Below the pieces are notes generated by a model. The model saw only the letters and a list, made by a program, of their open reading frames with translations. It did not search any database and was not told the DNA's origin. From NCBI GenBank assembly GCA_012026975.1, contig VEPG01000010.1:36289-100288 (forward strand): DNA of 64,000 nt. The letters run 5' to 3'. The DNA is from Desulfuromonas sp. GTDB lineage: Bacteria; Desulfobacterota; Desulfuromonadia; Desulfuromonadales; BM103. This document shows positions 25,569 to 33,666 of the stretch, one piece after another; the first letter of the stretch is position 1, and every line of letters starts with the position of its first letter. A program made the position numbers and the translations under genes.

Positions 25569-27037
25569 CCTTCAGACAGTTCCTTTACCGGCAACTCGAT
25601 GGTGACGCGCGTGCCTTCTCCGGGCTTGCTCGCCACCCGGATCGCCCCCCCCTGCTGTTCCATGAGCTGGCGGCAGATCGCCAGACCAAGCCCCGTCCCC
25701 TGGGTCTTGGTCGTATAAAAGGGGAGGAAGACCTTCTCCAGATCATCGGGAGGGATCCCCGGTCCGGAATCACCGATCACCACCCGGACGACCTCCGCGC
25801 CGTCACTCCGTTGAAGATCGGTCTGAATCAACAGGGTGCCGCCGCTCTTCATCGCCTGAATGGCGTTGATGATCACGTTGAAAAATACCTGCTGCAGCTG
25901 CTTTTCGTCAACCCAAACCGGCGGCAGATTGCGGGTTAGTTCCTGAATCTGATGAACATTGCGTGCCTCCGGGTGCTGGGCCACGAAAAACAGGGTTTTT
26001 TTCAGCAGGTCACTGGTATCGACCCAGACAAACGAAGGCTTTCCCGGTTTCCCGAAATAGAGCAGATCGGTGGCCGCCTTGTCGAGACGGGCAATCTGCT
26101 CAAGGACTTTGCCGACCACCTCGCGGCGCGGGTCGTCTTCCGAAAAATCGTCGGCAAGCACGGTGATCGCCCCGCTGATGGCGGCCAGGGGGTTCTTGAT
26201 TTCATGGGCGATGCCGGCAGACATTTCACCGACCGACGCCAGCCGGTCGGCCCGCTCCATCTGCTGATAGTGGCACTGTTGCAGATCGGTTTGGGCCTGG
26301 TTGAGCTTGTCAACCATGGAGTTGAAGCTCCCCATGAGCTGACCGACCTCATCGGTGTGCCCCGGTTCCAGCCGGGCCGAAAGGTCGCCGGCTTCGACCA
26401 GGGCCATCTTGTCGGAGATCTGCAGCAGGGGCTGTCGGACAAAACGCTGAAAGATCAGCAGCACGCCGATCGTGAGCAGACCGATCATCAGCAGCATGGA
26501 CACGCCGAAAAAACGCGAGGAGGCATACATCTGCTCCTGCGGTTCGGTCAGCGAAAAATCGACGTTGAGGATGCCGATGACCTTGCGGCCACGACCGTGG
26601 CAGGGGGCACACTGTGCTTCCGACCAGATCGGCTTGATGACCGCGAGAACATCGCCAAACGGGCCGCTATAGACATCATGGTTCGATCCACCCTGAAAGA
26701 TTGCCAGTTCGTGCGGATTGACGCGACGGCCGATCTCGTGGGGGTCGGACGACTTGAGAATGCGCCCGTCGGGGTGGAAGATGCGCACTGCGGCCAGATG
26801 CGGGTCGCGCCCGATGGTTTCCAGGATCGCCTGGACATCGCGAGTGTTGCCGACACTCATCGAACTGGCAATCGAGCGCTCGATAACTGCCAGCATCAAC
26901 TCGGCAGTATCCCGGCTGGTATCGGTAATGTTCTGATGTTCGCGCCGGATGTGCAAAAAGGTCACGGCGCCGATGGCCGCCGTGAAGAGCAGCAGCGAAA
27001 GGATCAAAATCCGGCCGGTCAGGGTTTTGAAGAACAT
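25565..27037 (-). CDS. Membrane sensor histidine kinase with a periplasmic c-type heme motif
   Basis: A protein of 490 residues. A first transmembrane helix (about residues 9-30), a periplasmic sensor domain (about 31-185) and a second helix (about 188-212) are followed by a HAMP segment, a HisKA dimerisation domain with AHEIKNPLAAISG carrying the phospho-His, and an HATPase domain with N, G1 (DSGPGIP) and G2 (GTGLGLA) boxes. The sensor domain contains CAPCH near residue 143 followed by GRG, a c-type heme attachment site, so the kinase probably carries covalent heme and senses redox state or a ligand such as NO or O2. It is paired with the sigma-54 response regulator at 24088-25461 and sits beside the cytochrome operon. 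The stop codon lies within a palindromic repeat. Confidence 0.9.
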   Translation of the reverse strand: MFFKTLTGRILILSLLLFTAAIGAVTFLHIRREHQNITDTSRDTAELMLAVIERSIASSMSVGNTRDVQAILETIGRDPHLAAVRIFHPDGRILKSSDPHEIGRRVNPHELAIFQGGSNHDVYSGPFGDVLAVIKPIWSEAQCAPCHGRGRKVIGILNVDFSLTEPQEQMYASSRFFGVSMLLMIGLLTIGVLLIFQRFVRQPLLQISDKMALVEAGDLSARLEPGHTDEVGQLMGSFNSMVDKLNQAQTDLQQCHYQQMERADRLASVGEMSAGIAHEIKNPLAAISGAITVLADDFSEDDPRREVVGKVLEQIARLDKAATDLLYFGKPGKPSFVWVDTSDLLKKTLFFVAQHPEARNVHQIQELTRNLPPVWVDEKQLQQVFFNVIINAIQAMKSGGTLLIQTDLQRSDGAEVVRVVIGDSGPGIPPDDLEKVFLPFYTTKTQGTGLGLAICRQLMEQQGGAIRVASKPGEGTRVTIELPVKELSEG

Positions 27038-27090
27038 GGATTCAGGCTAACAGTTCAAGGTTAATAGATAAAAGATTCAAGGCGTCAACC

Positions 27091-27750
27091 CTATCGCTTG
27101 GGAACAGCTGGAGTGGTGTTGCCTTGAACCTTGTTTCTCGAACCTTGCTGCGCCGGAGTTTCGGCCTTTTTCGGCGGGACAAAAACAAATTCCCATTCAC
27201 GATAAACCGTTTTCCCCTCGAGATTTTCCAGTCCCTTGGGGAAGCCGGCCTGCTGGAACGGCTCAAGGTCGCTGGTACTGCGCACCCCGATGATTTTTTC
27301 CGCCGGATCCTTGACCGGTTCCCACTCCTTGCCGGTCATCGGGTCGGGATAGAGACGCCGCAGGTGACGGACGGCTCCGGGAAAGCGCGGGTCCTTCAGC
27401 AGATCTTCGAGCTTGGCGGGGAACATCTGCTGGGCACCGTGCTTGACATTGTAATAGCTGCCGATCGCCTGCTGGTACTGCTGCCCGCGCCACAGCAATT
27501 CGGCTTCGCGCTCACGCTGCATCAGCGCCCCCAGCGACTGGCTGGCCTTGGTGGCGGCAAGGCCCAGGAGAACGATCAGGACGAGGACGGTCAATAACAC
27601 CGTGCCGTTTTGGCCAACGGTTCGACGGTTTCCATGCAGGGGCGCACTGCTGTGCGCCCGGCGGGCATGTCCGGCCGCGTCCCGAGGGCGCATGCAATGC
27701 GCTCCTACGAATACCGGGGCGACGGGCATTGTCCCGGGCAATGCAGGCAT
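27091..27750 (-). CDS. Type II secretion or type IV pseudopilin-like protein, start uncertain
   Basis: The main body (about 170 residues) starts with NGTVLLTVLVLIVLLGLAA, a long hydrophobic N-terminal helix typical of pseudopilins, followed by a soluble domain with a GspG-like region (YPDPMTGKEWEPV). The first 40 codons from 27750 read through a palindromic repeat (27636-27759) and look non-coding. In the alternative frame an ATG at 27635 gives METVEPLAK just before the hydrophobic segment. Adding one base in the A-run at 27608-27611 would join it into a normal short prepilin leader ending K-N-G, so a 1-nt frameshift or sequencing slip near the start is possible. Without it, the start is unresolved. 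It follows the Pro-rich gene at 27756-28226 and precedes the kinase gene, all on the same strand. Confidence 0.6.
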   Translation of the reverse strand: MPALPGTMPVAPVFVGAHCMRPRDAAGHARRAHSSAPLHGNRRTVGQNGTVLLTVLVLIVLLGLAATKASQSLGALMQREREAELLWRGQQYQQAIGSYYNVKHGAQQMFPAKLEDLLKDPRFPGAVRHLRRLYPDPMTGKEWEPVKDPAEKIIGVRSTSDLEPFQQAGFPKGLENLEGKTVYREWEFVFVPPKKAETPAQQGSRNKVQGNTTPAVPKR

Positions 27751-27759
27751 CGCCCCTAC
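27636..27759. repeat. GTAGGGGC-type palindromic repeat, copy 2
   Basis: A run of hairpins bounded by GCAGGGGC and GCCCCTAC, including GGGCGCA...TGCGCCC. On the minus strand its GTAGGGGC boundary contains the TAG stop codon of the gene at 27756-28226. The element is read through by the 5' extension of the pseudopilin ORF. Confidence 0.65.
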
Positions 27760-28226
27760 TTCTCCTTACCGATCAGGTAGGAGAGAATGATCTCGTCGAG
27801 ACTGTTTTCAACGGTGGCCGGTTTGGGCGCAGGCGGGGTCGCCGCGGCGGGTGGCGGCGGTGCGGGCGGCGGCGCCGGCGAGGCCGTGGGACGGGGAACG
27901 GTCGGGACAGGCGGCACGGGGGCCGCCTGCTGCGTCGGGGGAACTGCCGGAGCTGCCTGATCGTAGCGGGCGATAACATCGTCGAACTCGCCGTTTTTCA
28001 GGCTGCGCAGCATCCCCTTGTGCTGCTCCTTCATCAGTTCTTCGACGACCTGCTCGAGATTGTCGACCTTGGCGATGTCGGCGTAGGACGTCTTGCGGGA
28101 GGCGAGGATGGTCCCCCCGTGGTAGAGAAGGGTGACGATCGTGGGGCTTTTGCGGCCGCTGTCTTCGGTTTGGATGTGGTAGACAGCACCCTTATACGTA
28201 AAATTATGATTAAAGCCTACGACCAT
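27756..28226 (-). CDS. Conserved hypothetical protein with Pro/Ala-rich tail region
   Basis: A protein of 156 residues. The N-terminal 90 residues are compact (VGFNHNFTYKGAVYHIQTEDSG, then TLLYHGGTILASRKTSYAD and a helical segment VVEELMKEQHKGMLRSLK). A low-complexity Pro/Ala/Val linker of about 45 residues follows, and then a short acidic C-terminal helix (SLDEIILSYLIGKEK). There is no signal peptide or transmembrane helix, so it is probably cytoplasmic. The linker between two conserved ends suggests a tether, for example between an assembly ATPase and a partner, but this is a guess. It lies directly upstream of the pseudopilin-like gene, which suggests a role in a pilus or secretion system. 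I do not recognise a named family. Confidence 0.7.
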   Translation of the reverse strand: MVVGFNHNFTYKGAVYHIQTEDSGRKSPTIVTLLYHGGTILASRKTSYADIAKVDNLEQVVEELMKEQHKGMLRSLKNGEFDDVIARYDQAAPAVPPTQQAAPVPPVPTVPRPTASPAPPPAPPPPAAATPPAPKPATVENSLDEIILSYLIGKEK

Positions 28227-28253
28227 GCTCTTGCCTTAGGGGCTGATGCCAGT

Positions 28254-28373
28254 GGCTGATGAAAAACGCCCATTTGCGGCGTTGACCTTGATCCCGTCGC
28301 TGCGGCGTACCATCAGGGTACGCCGCACTTCCCGATCCGCGGTCGCCTGGCACCTGGGCATTTTTGATCAGCC
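28254..28373. repeat. 120-bp imperfect palindromic repeat, copy 1
   Basis: The ends GGCTGATGAAAAACGCCCA and TGGGCATTTTTGATCAGCC are near-perfect inverted repeats around a centre with a shorter palindrome (GGCGTACC...GGTACGCC). A close relative with the same order of blocks is at 50991-51114, and a right half-copy at 59791-59825. It fills most of the 28227-28483 gap before the metH stop; the rest (28374-28483) shows only GTTGTCGGCAACATTTGTCAACAAC-like short repeats. Confidence 0.7.
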
Positions 28374-28483
28374 TGGCCGGAGAGGGTTTCAAAAAACCGT
28401 TGTCGGCAACATTTGTCAACAACGTTCAATTATTAGCACAAAATTGCGGGAAGCGACAAGAGCCCTGCGCCAGCTTCCAGCTT

Positions 28484-30907
28484 CTAGCCTCCGGCCCCCA
28501 GCAGTTTCTTGATCTTGGCCACCGCTTCGAGGGCGTCGCGAGCGTAAAGGTCGGCGCCGATGCTGTCGGCGTAATCCTGGGTGACCACCGCGCCGCCAAC
28601 CATGGTGAAGACCTTGACCCCGGCGGCGCGCAGTTCGGCGATGACCTTTTCCATCTGCTGGATGGTGGTGGTCATCAGCGCGGACAGGCCGACGGCATCG
28701 ACCCGGTGCTGCCGAGCGGCTTCGAGAATGCGCGCGGCCGGAACGTTCTTGCCGAGGTCAATCACTTCGAAACCGTGATTTTCCAGTAAGGTGCAGACGA
28801 TGTTCTTGCCGATATCGTGAATGTCTCCCTCGACCGTAGCCATGAGAATCTTGCCGAGGCTCGGCCCCGTATCGCCGGCCATGGCCGACTTGAGGCGAGC
28901 AAAGGCGGCCTGCATGGTCTCGGCCGATTGCATGACCTGCGGGAGGAAGATGCGCCCGGCGCCGAAGCGGCGACCGACCTCTTCGAGGCCGGGGAGCAGC
29001 CCTTCGTTGCTGACCGCCATGGCGGGCAGTCCGCCGGCCAGTGCCTCGTCGATCAACGGCACCACCCCCTCGCTGTCGCCGGTGATCACGGCCGCGGCCA
29101 GACGTTCGCGAATATCCAGCGGACGAGGACCGGAGGCATCGCGTTCCGGGGCCGGAACCTTGAGGTCGTTGCCTTCCGGCTTGGCGTAGGCCGCGATATA
29201 CCCCTCGGCGCGCGGGTCCTGGCCGAGCAGCAGGACGGCCGCCCGGTAGGCGTCCATCATCCTGACATCCTTGGGGTTGACGATCGCCGCCTTGAGCCCG
29301 GCCTCCAGGGCCATGGCGAAGAATGCCGACGACAGGACCGGGCGGGAGGGGAGGCCGAAGGAGATGTTGCTGACACCAAGGACCGTAGCGAGGCCGAGCT
29401 CACTCCGCACCAGACGCAGGGCGCGCAGCGTCTCCACCGCCCCTTGCGGCTCGGCGGACACCGTCAGAGTTAAACAGTCGATGAGCACGTCCTCGGCCGG
29501 CAGACCGGCGGCCACGGCAGCGTCGCGGATCTTGCGGGCGACGTCCAGACGTCCTTCGGCCGTCGCGGGGATCCCCTGCTCGTCGAGAGCCAGACCGATG
29601 ACCGCGGCGCCGTAGCGACGAGCCAGGGGGAGAATCCGCTCCAGGCTCTTGCGCTCGCCGCTGACCGAGTTGATCAACACCTTGCCGTCGACGGCCTGCA
29701 GGCCGCGCTCCAGAGCGACGGGATCGGAACTGTCGAGGACCAGCGGCGCCATCACCGCCCCGCTGACGGCAAAGACCGCCCGCTCCAGGGCTGCCGGTTC
29801 ATCGACGCCGGGAGCGCCGCAGTTGACATCGAGCAGATGCGCCCCGGCCACGGTCTGCTCCTGGGCCTCGCGGCGGATGTAGGCGGTTTTCCCGGCACGC
29901 AACTCTTCGGTATAGGCTTTTTTGCCGGTCGGGTTGATGCGCTCGCCGATCAGGGCGCAGGGCACATCGCCGCCAAGCGGCACCACCGCGCTGCGGCTGG
30001 AGAGGCAGCCGCGGCGGACGGGGGGTGTCCAACCTTGCGGGCGGCCGTCGAGGGCGGCGCGGATCGCGCGGATATGCGCGGGGGTGGTGCCGCAGCAGCC
30101 GCCGATAACGCGGGTTCCCAGGGCAATGAGCCGATCGTGAAAGGTGGTCATTTCCTCGGGGGTGCCGGGGAAGACCGTGCAGCCGTCGATCAGCCGCGGC
30201 AGCCCGGCATTGGCCTGGGCGATCAGCGGGCGCGGCGTGACCGCGCGCATGCGCTCAAGGACGGCGTAGATGCCGTCGATGCCGAGGCCGCAGTTGGAGC
30301 CGATGATGTCGACCCCCAAGGCGTCGAGCGTCACGGCCGCCGCCTCGGGCGGGGTGCCAAGCACCGTCCGCCCGCCGTCGTCGAAGGTCAGCTGGGCAAT
30401 GATCGGCAGGGCGCAGACATCATGGCAGGCAATGATGCCGGCACGCAATTCACGGACATCGAGGAACGTCTCGAAGGTGATCAGATCGGCGCCGGCATCG
30501 GCCAGGGCACGGATCTGCTCGGCGAAGATGTCGAGCATCTCCTGGAAACCGGCATCGCCGACCGGCTCCAGAAACCGCCCGGTCGGTCCGATCGAACCGG
30601 CGACGAAACCGCTTCGACCGGCTGCGCGGCGGGCCAGTTCCACCCCCCGCCGGTTGAGGTCGGTCACCTCCCCTTCCAGCCCGTAGTGGGATAGCTTGGG
30701 ACGATTGCCGCCGAAGGTGTTGGTGACGATGATGTCGGCGCCCGCTTCGGCATATTCACCATGGATGCCGGCAACCACGTCGGGGGCGGTGCGGTTCATC
30801 AGCTCCGGGCAGCCACCGGGGGGAAGGCCGCGCTCCTGGAGCAGAGTGCCCATGGCGCCGTCAAGTACCAGCACCCGGCTGCCGAGCGCTTCAAGGAATG
30901 GATTCAC
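28484..30907 (-). CDS. metH: Cobalamin-dependent methionine synthase lacking the reactivation domain
   Basis: A protein of 807 residues, shorter than the approximately 1200 of E. coli MetH. The N-terminal homocysteine S-methyltransferase barrel (about 1-290) has the DGAMGT start, the Zn ligand Cys in GSNCG and the GGCCGTTP pair. The pterin (methyltetrahydrofolate) binding domain spans about 315-570 (GERINPTGKK, VNCGAPGVDE, SVSGE). The cobalamin cap and binding domains follow (about 600-800) with the DIHDIGKN lower-ligand motif. The AdoMet reactivation domain is absent, as in many anaerobes, so a separate reactivating factor is expected. It transfers the methyl group from 5-methyl-THF to homocysteine. 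Its start overlaps the stop of the GerMN gene (ATGA), so it is translationally coupled in the murI-gerMN-metH operon. Confidence 0.93.
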   Translation of the reverse strand: MNPFLEALGSRVLVLDGAMGTLLQERGLPPGGCPELMNRTAPDVVAGIHGEYAEAGADIIVTNTFGGNRPKLSHYGLEGEVTDLNRRGVELARRAAGRSGFVAGSIGPTGRFLEPVGDAGFQEMLDIFAEQIRALADAGADLITFETFLDVRELRAGIIACHDVCALPIIAQLTFDDGGRTVLGTPPEAAAVTLDALGVDIIGSNCGLGIDGIYAVLERMRAVTPRPLIAQANAGLPRLIDGCTVFPGTPEEMTTFHDRLIALGTRVIGGCCGTTPAHIRAIRAALDGRPQGWTPPVRRGCLSSRSAVVPLGGDVPCALIGERINPTGKKAYTEELRAGKTAYIRREAQEQTVAGAHLLDVNCGAPGVDEPAALERAVFAVSGAVMAPLVLDSSDPVALERGLQAVDGKVLINSVSGERKSLERILPLARRYGAAVIGLALDEQGIPATAEGRLDVARKIRDAAVAAGLPAEDVLIDCLTLTVSAEPQGAVETLRALRLVRSELGLATVLGVSNISFGLPSRPVLSSAFFAMALEAGLKAAIVNPKDVRMMDAYRAAVLLLGQDPRAEGYIAAYAKPEGNDLKVPAPERDASGPRPLDIRERLAAAVITGDSEGVVPLIDEALAGGLPAMAVSNEGLLPGLEEVGRRFGAGRIFLPQVMQSAETMQAAFARLKSAMAGDTGPSLGKILMATVEGDIHDIGKNIVCTLLENHGFEVIDLGKNVPAARILEAARQHRVDAVGLSALMTTTIQQMEKVIAELRAAGVKVFTMVGGAVVTQDYADSIGADLYARDALEAVAKIKKLLGAGG

Positions 30908-31521
30908 TTGGGTCTCCCCGTGGGGGTGGTCGGCGGCGCCCCGGCAGGGGCCGTGAGCACCAGAGTAAAATCGGGAGTGATCGGCTGACGCAGATCGACA
31001 TGCCCCTTCAACGTTTCAACGGCAGCCCCTTCGACCAGGATGCGAACCTGGCGCAGGTGCGGGAAGTTGACTGCCACCGTGTCGGTCAGAGCCTGAACCG
31101 TGAGGATTTCCCCCCAGCTTCCGCCCGGATGGGCATCGATCAGGGCCTGGCCGAAATCGACCTGCAGTTCGCTGCCGGCGACCATGACGCCGCGCAGGGT
31201 GGCCTGGGCCGGGAAGACCGGTGCCAGGTTGCCGACCGGGCCGTCGAGCAGGGCCTGAACAGTGGCTTTCAGGCAATCCTCCTCGACCAGACAGTCGTCG
31301 ATCTCCCGGGCTTCGGCGACAAGGCCGGAGCCGTCCGGCGCGGCAAAATAGAGCGTGATGGTGCGCAACTGGCGCTGCGGCTCCGCGGGGGGGGGCGGCG
31401 ACGGAACGATCAGAAAGTGCCGCAGCAGCAGTCCGCCAAAAACCAGCAGGACCAGGAGAAAGGCCCAGACCAACAGGCGACGGTCCCGGCGCGGCGGACG
31501 GGGGGAGCGGAAATCAGGCAT
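30904..31521 (-). CDS. Membrane-anchored GerMN domain protein
   Basis: A protein of 205 residues. The ATG at 31521 is chosen because it lies 5 nt after the murI stop and yields a basic N-terminus (PPRRDRR) followed by one transmembrane helix (about 17-35). After a Pro-rich linker comes a GerMN domain of about 115 residues (RTITLYFAAPDGSGLVAE, ATVQALLDGP, LQVDFGQALID, ILTVQALTDTV, VRILVEG). Such domains occur in lipoproteins and spore germination protein GerM, and are thought to bind peptidoglycan or envelope partners. Its placement between murI (cell-wall D-glutamate) and metH agrees with an envelope role. A much longer upstream extension in the same frame overlaps murI and is rejected. Confidence 0.8.
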   Translation of the reverse strand: MPDFRSPRPPRRDRRLLVWAFLLVLLVFGGLLLRHFLIVPSPPPPAEPQRQLRTITLYFAAPDGSGLVAEAREIDDCLVEEDCLKATVQALLDGPVGNLAPVFPAQATLRGVMVAGSELQVDFGQALIDAHPGGSWGEILTVQALTDTVAVNFPHLRQVRILVEGAAVETLKGHVDLRQPITPDFTLVLTAPAGAPPTTPTGRPK

Positions 31522-31526
31522 GGCAG

Positions 31527-32327
31527 TCAATCCAGGGTGACGGTGACGACGTCGCCAAGAGGTGCCCCCAGGAAAGCGCCGCCAACCCGTTCGAAGCGTT
31601 CGGCCACATCGGTCACGAAATAACGCGGCGGGCCCGACGGCAGATCGCAACGTTCGAACCCCTGGGTCACCAGCAGGGTCGCCACGGTTTTGGCCGTTTC
31701 CTCCGCGGAATCGATCAACGTCACCCCCGGGCCGGCAACCTCCTGCAAGGTTCGCTTGAGCAGGGGGTAGTGGGTACAGCCAAGCACCAGGGTATCGATC
31801 CCCTGGCGCAGCAGCGGCGCCAGGTATTCGGCGGCGGCCAGTCGCGCGATCGGGTGCTCGGCCCACCCTTCCTCGGCCAGCGGCACAAAGAGCGGACAGG
31901 GGGTCGCACAGACCTCGACATCAGGGTTACCCTTGCGCAGAGCCCGTTCGTAGGCGCGGCTGCGGATGGTTCCTTCGGTGCCGATCACACCGATCCGGCC
32001 GCTGCGGGTGACTTCCAGGGCTCGACGGGCTCCGGGCTCGATCACGCCGACCACCGGCAGACGGTGGATTGCGGCCAGCTCATCGACAGCGACCGCCGAA
32101 GCGGTATTGCACGCCACCACCAGCAGCTTGACCCTTTGGCCGACCAGGAAACGGGCCGCCTCGCGGGCATAACGGCCGACGGTCTGCGGGCTCTTGGTGC
32201 CATAGGGGACCCGGGCGGTATCGCCGAGATAGACCAACTCCTCGTGCGGCAGCTGGCGACGCAACTCGCGCAGGACAGTGAGTCCACCCACCCCCGAATC
32301 GAATATGCCGATGGCGCGGTCCGGCAC
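31527..32327 (-). CDS. murI: Glutamate racemase
   Basis: A protein of 266 residues, the normal MurI length, from the GTG at 32327 preceded by GAAAGGG. Longer in-frame starts up to 32516 overlap the divergent gene and lack family similarity. Motifs include AIGIFDSGVGGLTVL at the N-terminus with the catalytic-region Asp/Ser, GDTARVPYG, VACNTASA with the first catalytic Cys, and GCTHYPLL with the second catalytic Cys. It converts L-glutamate to D-glutamate for peptidoglycan synthesis in the cytoplasm. It is the first gene of an operon with the GerMN protein and metH. Confidence 0.94.
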   Translation of the reverse strand: MPDRAIGIFDSGVGGLTVLRELRRQLPHEELVYLGDTARVPYGTKSPQTVGRYAREAARFLVGQRVKLLVVACNTASAVAVDELAAIHRLPVVGVIEPGARRALEVTRSGRIGVIGTEGTIRSRAYERALRKGNPDVEVCATPCPLFVPLAEEGWAEHPIARLAAAEYLAPLLRQGIDTLVLGCTHYPLLKRTLQEVAGPGVTLIDSAEETAKTVATLLVTQGFERCDLPSGPPRYFVTDVAERFERVGGAFLGAPLGDVVTVTLD

Positions 32328-32490
32328 GTGCAAAACCCTTTCGCGGCAAAGCTTGCTCTTTACCCTGATTTCAAGCCGGTTACTGTAGTGCCGAGCCCGC
32401 CGGAAAGTCAAGGTACGCGGCAGGTTCTTTATCCCGACAGCAAAACCTGTTATTCTTGAAAATCGACAGGGGTTGCCGAGGGGGAACCGG

Positions 32491-32832
32491 ATGAAATCCA
32501 ATTCTACATCATTCAAGGAGCTGCTGCAGAATTTCGAAACCGAAAGGGTCGTTGCCTACCTGCAGGCGCTTGACCTGCAGGAACTGGTTCACAACCCCTA
32601 CTTTCTGGCTGGCGCCGGCGCTCTGGCAATCATTGCACTGCTGCTGCGCTGGCGCATGCTGCTGGTGACCGTCCTGGGCATCAGCGGCTTTGCCTGGCTG
32701 CTTTCCTACACTCTTTCCCGGAACACCTCCCTGGAGGGAGGAGTTGCCACCGACACCCTGGTGGTCTTTGTCATCGGGGGCGCGGCGATCATCTTTCTGG
32801 TCATTTATCTGCTGTTCATCCGCGGCGAATAG
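32491..32832 (+). CDS. Small membrane protein of unknown function
   Basis: A protein of 113 residues from the ATG at 32491, preceded by GAGGGGG. The N-terminal 35 residues are polar and amphipathic (FKELLQNFETERVVAYLQAL). Three hydrophobic stretches follow (about 44-57, 60-75 and 90-110), so it has two or three transmembrane helices. It ends FIRGE. I do not recognise a family. The small diheme protein gene starts 8 nt downstream, so the two are probably co-transcribed and may work together at the inner membrane. It is divergent from murI. Confidence 0.7.
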   Translation: MKSNSTSFKELLQNFETERVVAYLQALDLQELVHNPYFLAGAGALAIIALLLRWRMLLVTVLGISGFAWLLSYTLSRNTSLEGGVATDTLVVFVIGGAAIIFLVIYLLFIRGE

Positions 32833-32840
32833 AGGCGCAC

Positions 32841-33110
32841 ATGGCTTTTTCCTTCAAAAAACGTGATCTGATCCTGATTGCCATCGCCGTCGTGATCCTG
32901 GCGTTCCTCTGGCAGGCCCCCCCGGAATCGACCAGCCGGGTGCCGTACGACGAGACCCATCGCCGGTTCTTCGACGTGGTCAAAAGCGACGGCAAGAAAG
33001 CCGCCGAAAAATTCTGCGAGGAATGTCACAACCCTGGCGGCGTCCCCTTCCCCCCCGGCCATCCGCCCAAGTCACGCTGCCTGTTCTGCCATAAACTGGC
33101 AACGCCCTGA
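32841..33110 (+). CDS. Small membrane-anchored diheme cytochrome c
   Basis: A protein of 89 residues. An N-terminal transmembrane anchor (about residues 9-25, after KKRD) is followed by a periplasmic region with two CX2CH motifs, CEECH near residue 60 and CLFCH near 83. The region between them is Pro-rich (GGVPFPPGHPP), which could position the hemes. It resembles small membrane-bound c-type cytochromes that hand electrons to periplasmic carriers. It follows the three-helix membrane protein gene by 8 nt. The heme count and anchor are clear; the partner is unknown. Confidence 0.85.
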   Translation: MAFSFKKRDLILIAIAVVILAFLWQAPPESTSRVPYDETHRRFFDVVKSDGKKAAEKFCEECHNPGGVPFPPGHPPKSRCLFCHKLATP

Positions 33111-33392
33111 TCCGGAAAAGAGTTCCCAAAGGGGCAACCGCAGACGTAAAAGCCGCGCTACTGTGCATTTGTTCAGCTATGGCGTGCGGGTCCCCGCATA
33201 AGCGGGAGAGACAACCCTGCAAATGGTTTCAACTTTCGGGATTTCGCGGATTCATTCCGGCATTTGCCGATCAAGCACCTTCAACCTCAACCGCAACTAC
33301 CTTATTTTCCTGATCTTTTTCCCTGCGCACGCTGGCACGTCAATTGCTCTCTGCTCAGCGGTTCGATATTGCTCCCGGAAATGGCGTCCCGC

Positions 33393-33521
33393 ATGAAAAA
33401 CTTGAACGGTCAGAGCAAGCCCGTCCAGCGCCTGAACCTCATGGAAGCCCTGCTCTACCTCTTGGCCGGCAGCGCCATGATCTTCATCAGCGTCACCTTT
33501 CTGCTCTGGCTGCGCTTCTGA
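33393..33521 (+). CDS. 42-residue single-span membrane protein
   Basis: The ORF encodes a polar N-terminus (MKNLNGQSKPVQRLN), one strong transmembrane helix (about residues 17-38) and a very short tail. It ends 28 nt before a strong terminator, which supports a real transcript. The ribosome binding site is weak, and an in-frame ATG at 33381 or an upstream start at 33264 is possible; the residues upstream of 33381 look non-coding. The 282-nt stretch before it (33111-33392) has no gene and contains short hairpins such as CCCGCATAAGCGGG. The function is unknown. Confidence 0.5.
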   Translation: MKNLNGQSKPVQRLNLMEALLYLLAGSAMIFISVTFLLWLRF

Positions 33522-33549
33522 GCTGAAGATCCGCACTCATTGCGACAAC

Positions 33550-33577
33550 AAAGCCCCGGCCTCTCGGTCGGGGCTTT
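33550..33577 (+). terminator. Rho-independent terminator
   Basis: AAAGCCCCG (33550-33558) pairs with CGGGGCTTT (33569-33577) and is followed by a T-run. It lies 28 nt after the 42-codon ORF. Confidence 0.8.
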
Positions 33578-33666
33578 TCATTGGCCGTCTCGTTTCGTAG
33601 AAACTCTCACCGTAGAGGATGTGGAGAACGCAGCGAAAATCTCGAAAAGCAGGACAGCCCCAAATT

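Noticed and set aside
30904..31866. Long upstream extension of the GerMN gene frame.
   Set aside because: It overlaps murI completely, has no similarity, and the ATG at 31521 gives a normal membrane anchor.
33130..33230. GGGGCAACC...ACGTAAAAGCC resembling a GEMM riboswitch core.
   Set aside because: The GNRA-capped stem between the two blocks is missing and the spacing does not fit, unlike the clear example at 13028-13105.
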